This document shows positions 5,090-8,627 of a stretch of DNA of 8,627 bases, in pieces (position 1 is the first letter of the stretch; every line of letters begins with the position of its first letter). The notes beneath the pieces were generated by a model, which had not been told where the DNA came from, made no database searches, and saw only the letters and a list, made by a program, of their open reading frames with translations. The DNA lies in contig JAGLFE010000473.1 of assembly GCA_023144675.1 (NCBI GenBank), positions 1-8,627 of the forward strand, given 5' to 3'. This stretch comes from Thiomargarita sp. (GTDB lineage Bacteria > Pseudomonadota > Gammaproteobacteria > Beggiatoales > Beggiatoaceae). Position numbers and translations under genes: made by a program.

Positions 5090-7332
5090 TAAACTATTTC
5101 CTCTATGAGATCAGGAGCATTTTCAAATGCTTTAATTAATTTTGAGCCCGATAGACCCATTCCAAAAGCGGCAGCAATAGCAAACATTCTTCCATTTTTC
5201 AGCCGTCCAGTTTTGGTTCGTCCATCACGAGAACCTCTAGGCAATGTATTGAAAGAAGCCTTTAATTCTTTACCCGACAACACCACAATACGCATTTTGC
5301 TATTCACCCACATAGTCGTTACCACAGTACATCCTGCATTTAGGTGGGATTGTAATGTTGGATCATTAATACGATCACTTACTAAAATTAAACGTCTTGA
5401 ACCCAATAATTTCAAGTGACTCAGAGCTGCTATATTTCCAGCACCTATAACAAAACAATCTGTTGTAGCGCGTTCTATAATATCTAATCCTAAATGAAAT
5501 TGCTGAGTATCAGTTTCTAAATGCTTATTCATAATTATAGTCATTGTACATTTCTCAAACAATAGACCTCGGCTAGTCGTTTGTCGTGGTGAAACAGTCG
5601 TTATCAACGTATCTATTTGCGGATTAGATAATAGAAACAGTGGAGCTTGCCTTTGTTGAGAATCTGATAACTCTGCCAATACATCATTCACAAAAGCACG
5701 TTTTCGCAATGCCAATGCGATAGATTGACCTGCTCCACGCAAAATCATATTTAGCATCCTCGCAGTAGTTCCCGTACCTTTATCGCCAGCTATAGCAATA
5801 ATAGGAATCCGTCCATTTCTCTTGGCTGGATAAAATAAGTTCAATATTTTTCCAGCTACATTCTGAGATTTACCCTGTTGTGGCCAAGTGTGTATTCCCA
5901 ATTCTGGTTGCGCATTTAATTCGGTAATTACGCCCCCAATATCACGGTAAGAGCGAGTAATATCCGTGGTTATAAAATCAATACCAGCCACATCCAGTCC
6001 AACTTTAATAGCCATGCGTTCCGCAATTTTACGATTATCTGGATGAACCTGTTCCGTTATATCAATGGCTAAACCTCCAGTAGAAACATTTGCCGTTGAG
6101 CGCAGGGCAATTTCACGCCCTTCAGGCACAGTATCGTGCATATTCAGTTCCGCCATTTTTAACAGATGAAAAAGTTCAGCATTTTTCTTTAATTGATACA
6201 GGCGAAAATCATCACGCAATGGATTGGCATTAAGTTTATCAATTAGTTGTTCCACTGTTGATTGCCCATCTCCAGTAATAATAGGTGGTTTACGCATTAA
6301 GGCAGCAGCAAATTTACCATCAATAATTAACAAGCGATGATTCTGTCCTGGCTCAAAATGTTCCATTAATATTACCTTTCCCGATTCTTGCGCCAGCTCG
6401 AATGCATTTTTAATCTCTTTATCTGTAGCTATTTTTGCGTTGACACTAATTCCTTCTTTAAATTTCAATGGTTTGATTACAAGTGGAAAACCCAATTTTT
6501 TGGCAGCAATATAAGCAGCATCCAAGGTATTTACCGCAATTTGTTCAGAAGTTGGTAAACGTAATTCACGGAGATGTTGATTAGTTAATTGTTTATTAGC
6601 ACAAACCTTTTGCGCTGTAATTGATGTACGACTGGTCATTGACGAATAGAGTTGTTGTTGCATTGCTCCTTGCCCCAGTCTTAAATGTTGCGGCATTGAT
6701 ACCTTATAAGGCAAACCACGTTTTTGAGCTGCCAATTTTAAGACCGCGGTTGAAGACGATAAACGTTGACCTCGTGCTACATCTTGCAGGTTCTTAAAAG
6801 CTGTTGCAAAACCTTCCTGTTCTGGAGAAGCTCCCAATAATTTTTCTGGAAGCAACTCCAAAATGCCTATTAAAGCAACTTCTGAAGCTGTTTGTGATAA
6901 CTTTGGCATCGCACAGTTCCATATCAGGTGAGTGTGTTTTTCATACTTTTCAATATTGGCATAGGTAATAGCATGAAGATTGTGCATCGCAAAAGCAATT
7001 GAAATATCTACTGCTAGTATAGCTTCCAACAATAGTTCTTCAAACCCTACTTCTTGCGACGATTTTAGGCGGGTAATGAATTTATTTTTTAAACCGTTTT
7101 GGGGAATCAATGATTTTAAACTGGTGAACCGATTAATAAAATTCATTACAAACTTAGAATCAGCTAAACCTGCGGTTAGGTATTTATTATCCATCCCAAA
7201 ATTAATTCCACGCCGTAATACTGAAAACTGGTGATACAAATTGCAACCAGTAAAATACTCGCTAGATATAAATTTGATGGAAGTGTTAAAAGTAGATTGT
7301 TTATCAGGAGATTGTCCAGAAACAATAGTCAT
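5089..7332 (-). CDS. Cyanophycin synthetase-like ATP-grasp ligase with degenerate Mur-ligase domain (CphA2-like)
   Basis: The 747 residues show the three-part layout of cyanophycin synthetase (CphA, usually about 870-900), which makes an Asp-Arg polymer in the cytosol. Residues 20-185 resemble its N domain. Residues 185-500 form the ATP-grasp part: STAVLKLAAQKRGLPY (194-209), VIKP with K287, H332-R333, RSTANVSTGG (411-420), LDVAGID (446-452) and ELNAQP (471-476), whose E471 and N473 fit Mg-ATP ligands. From about 508 a Mur-ligase-like domain follows, but the P-loop GTNGKTT is replaced by GDKGTGT (516-522, no lysine), the ETARGG segment by a TTVSPRQT stretch (578-585), and the DHLG region by KHLETD. 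The ATP-grasp glycine loop (GNHGRG in CphA) reads FKEGIS. This parallels CphA2, which polymerises beta-Asp-Arg dipeptides with one active site. The start forms TAATG with the HlyD stop. The substrate is uncertain; another peptide or polymer ligase role is possible. Confidence 0.85.
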   Translation of the reverse strand: MTIVSGQSPDKQSTFNTSIKFISSEYFTGCNLYHQFSVLRRGINFGMDNKYLTAGLADSKFVMNFINRFTSLKSLIPQNGLKNKFITRLKSSQEVGFEELLLEAILAVDISIAFAMHNLHAITYANIEKYEKHTHLIWNCAMPKLSQTASEVALIGILELLPEKLLGASPEQEGFATAFKNLQDVARGQRLSSSTAVLKLAAQKRGLPYKVSMPQHLRLGQGAMQQQLYSSMTSRTSITAQKVCANKQLTNQHLRELRLPTSEQIAVNTLDAAYIAAKKLGFPLVIKPLKFKEGISVNAKIATDKEIKNAFELAQESGKVILMEHFEPGQNHRLLIIDGKFAAALMRKPPIITGDGQSTVEQLIDKLNANPLRDDFRLYQLKKNAELFHLLKMAELNMHDTVPEGREIALRSTANVSTGGLAIDITEQVHPDNRKIAERMAIKVGLDVAGIDFITTDITRSYRDIGGVITELNAQPELGIHTWPQQGKSQNVAGKILNLFYPAKRNGRIPIIAIAGDKGTGTTARMLNMILRGAGQSIALALRKRAFVNDVLAELSDSQQRQAPLFLLSNPQIDTLITTVSPRQTTSRGLLFEKCTMTIIMNKHLETDTQQFHLGLDIIERATTDCFVIGAGNIAALSHLKLLGSRRLILVSDRINDPTLQSHLNAGCTVVTTMWVNSKMRIVVLSGKELKASFNTLPRGSRDGRTKTGRLKNGRMFAIAAAFGMGLSGSKLIKAFENAPDLIEEIV
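5097..5104 (-). promoter_or_regulatory. Ribosome binding site of the hydrolase gene, inside the ligase coding end
   Basis: The - strand reads AGAGGAAA followed by TAGTTTA and the ATG at 5089, a strong Shine-Dalgarno at about eight bases from the start. It lies within the last codons of the cyanophycin-synthetase-like gene. It decides the hydrolase start and indicates that the overlapping TAATG junction is used for reinitiation or independent initiation. Confidence 0.7.
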
Positions 7333-8627
7333 TATTTTTCTTTAAAACCCAGTTGCAAACTTTCAATGAGCGGAGATAACAGATAATTAAGCGGTGTTTG
7401 CGAACCAGTTTGAATAAATACTTCTGCGCCCATACCTGAAATTAAATTAGTTTTAGCTAATACATCTGAATCAGGGTCTAGTTCAATGCGTGCTCGGTAA
7501 TATTCAGTTTTGCTGTGTGGGTCAGAAAGCCGATCTGCTGACAAGTTTGAAACTACACCTTTTATTGGAACACGTTGACGACGGCTGAATGACGTAAACT
7601 TAACGTCAACTAACATTCCAGTTCGCACTTCATCAATATCTTCAAGGGAAATATAAGCATACACAATGAGTTTATCATTAATTGGCATCACTTCAAGTAA
7701 TGGTTGTCCAGCTGCAATCACACCATCAGCAGTATGCACTTTAAGATTAATTACAATACCATCAATGGGGGAAACGATTTCGGTACGGCGTAACACATCA
7801 CTAGCAGCAATTATTTTCTGAGAAAGGTCATAAAGCAAAGCCCGTTGTTCGCGAAGTTGTTCAGTAATATCTGATATCCATTGTGCCTGTGCTTCACTTA
7901 TCTGCAACCGAATTTCCAAAATACTTTGTTGAAGTCGTTTAATTTCAGATTGGTACTCACTTAAATTACCATCTATTTGGGCTAAACTTTGTTGTAATTT
8001 CAATCTTTTTGCCTTGGGTACAAGATTCTTTTTGATTGCTTTGTTTACCATTCTTAGTTCTTCTTTAATGAGCTTTTGTTGCCATTTTTCAGCTTTTATC
8101 CGTCCAAATAATCCAGTAACTTCTTCCTCTTTCTGAGCAATCTTGTGTTTTAGTACCGAACGTTTATCTTTTTTCAGATTTTTGCGGGTAAAAAATATAT
8201 TGTTTTGTCCCATAATTACTGTCTCAATAGAAGAATTTTGTTCATGTTCTGTTAATTCTTGGGAAAATTTAATCTTATTTTTTTCACTATGTTCAGCCAG
8301 CAATCGATCAATAATTGCCCGTATTTCGATATATTGCCTTTCCAATTGACGTAATTTAGCTGCTGGACGCACATCACGTAATTTTATTAGTAATTGTCCT
8401 TGAGTTACATGTTCCCCATCTTTTACATTAATCTTTTCTATAATTCCGCCTTCTAAATGTTGAATTTGCTTACGATGACCAGCAATACTAACAATGCCTG
8501 GTGAAACCACCGCACTTTTGATTGGAGCAAATATCGTCCAAGAAACAAAAATACCAGTAAATAAAATTACTAATATTATTCCTATCACCATTAGCCCTAA
8601 TGGAAAAGGTGGGCTATTTTGAGCCAC
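7332..8627 (-). CDS. HlyD/PrtE-family membrane fusion protein of a type I secretion system (5' end at window edge)
   Basis: This is the periplasmic adaptor that links an inner-membrane ABC exporter to a TolC-like channel. The 431 visible residues have the complete family order: a short cytosolic tail, one membrane helix (about 11-33), a first half-lipoyl segment HLEGGIIEKINVKDGE (57-72), a long alpha-helical coiled-coil hairpin (about 85-280) rich in Gln, Lys and Glu, a second half-lipoyl segment IVSPIDGIVINLKV (284-297), a beta-barrel (about 316-410), and the typical SPLIESLQLGFKEK end. Length and layout match PrtE/LapC-type proteins of about 430-450 residues. A GTG at 8625-8627 could be the start, but it coincides with the window edge, so a few N-terminal residues may be missing. 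The stop overlaps the ligase start as TAATG. An ABC transporter gene would be expected further upstream, outside the window. Confidence 0.93.
   Translation of the reverse strand: MAQNSPPFPLGLMVIGIILVILFTGIFVSWTIFAPIKSAVVSPGIVSIAGHRKQIQHLEGGIIEKINVKDGEHVTQGQLLIKLRDVRPAAKLRQLERQYIEIRAIIDRLLAEHSEKNKIKFSQELTEHEQNSSIETVIMGQNNIFFTRKNLKKDKRSVLKHKIAQKEEEVTGLFGRIKAEKWQQKLIKEELRMVNKAIKKNLVPKAKRLKLQQSLAQIDGNLSEYQSEIKRLQQSILEIRLQISEAQAQWISDITEQLREQRALLYDLSQKIIAASDVLRRTEIVSPIDGIVINLKVHTADGVIAAGQPLLEVMPINDKLIVYAYISLEDIDEVRTGMLVDVKFTSFSRRQRVPIKGVVSNLSADRLSDPHSKTEYYRARIELDPDSDVLAKTNLISGMGAEVFIQTGSQTPLNYLLSPLIESLQLGFKEK

Noticed and set aside
5105..5419. 104-codon + strand frame opposite the ligase gene
   Set aside because: Antisense to the conserved Mur-ligase-like domain, with no supporting motif or start signal.
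5089..5811. Ligase gene as a pseudogene because its Mur domain is degenerate
   Set aside because: The reading frame is intact over 747 codons, the ATP-grasp residues are mostly kept, and both junctions are precise TAATG overlaps, which argues for a functional protein.
6980..7234. 84-codon + strand frame opposite the ligase N domain
   Set aside because: Shadow frame; the opposite strand carries the CphA-like N domain in a coupled operon.
8143..8349. 68-codon + strand frame inside the HlyD gene
   Set aside because: Antisense to the coiled-coil region; no domain and no start signal.

Overview
The window looks like chromosome of an AT-rich gammaproteobacterium. Mfd, UbiB and UbiJ all read as clear gammaproteobacterial orthologues, and the ubiJ-ubiB pair belongs to the aerobic ubiquinone pathway of proteobacteria. 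Low GC, short palindromic intergenic repeats and a cyanophycin-synthetase-like gene would fit a sulfur-oxidising Thiotrichales-type organism (Beggiatoa/Thiothrix relatives). That placement is a guess from general resemblance, not a result.

Left part (1-3741) is housekeeping. The 3' portion of mfd (transcription-repair coupling factor) enters from the left edge on the + strand. It meets ubiB head-on, and the two stop codons share the palindrome TTAA (1481-1484). ubiB (ubiquinone-biosynthesis kinase-like ATPase) lies downstream of ubiJ (SCP2-type lipid-binding scaffold) on the - strand with an ATGA overlap. A good sigma70-type promoter sits just upstream of ubiJ. ubiE, usually the first gene of this cluster in enterobacteria, is not adjacent.

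Middle (3742-4144) is about 400 bp without a gene. It holds the ubiJ promoter, a short degenerate palindromic repeat, an 8-bp hairpin, and a nested palindrome of about 90 bp whose core is a 13-bp stem.

Right part (4145-8627) is the accessory and most interesting region. Three genes on the - strand are joined by two identical TAATG stop/start overlaps. In order of transcription they are: a HlyD/PrtE-type membrane fusion protein of a type I secretion system (5' end at or beyond the right edge); a 747-residue cyanophycin-synthetase-like ligase with a largely conserved ATP-grasp domain but a Mur-ligase domain that has lost its P-loop lysine and other signature residues; and a secreted alpha/beta hydrolase with a Ser-Asp-His triad. 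The layout suggests a make, export and process unit: the cytosolic ligase forms amide bonds on an amino-acid polymer or peptide, a type I exporter carries a product or partner out, and a periplasmic hydrolase trims or releases it. The ABC transporter, outer-membrane channel and any substrate would lie to the right of the window. The function of this unit is inference; the gene families and coupling are visible in the sequence.
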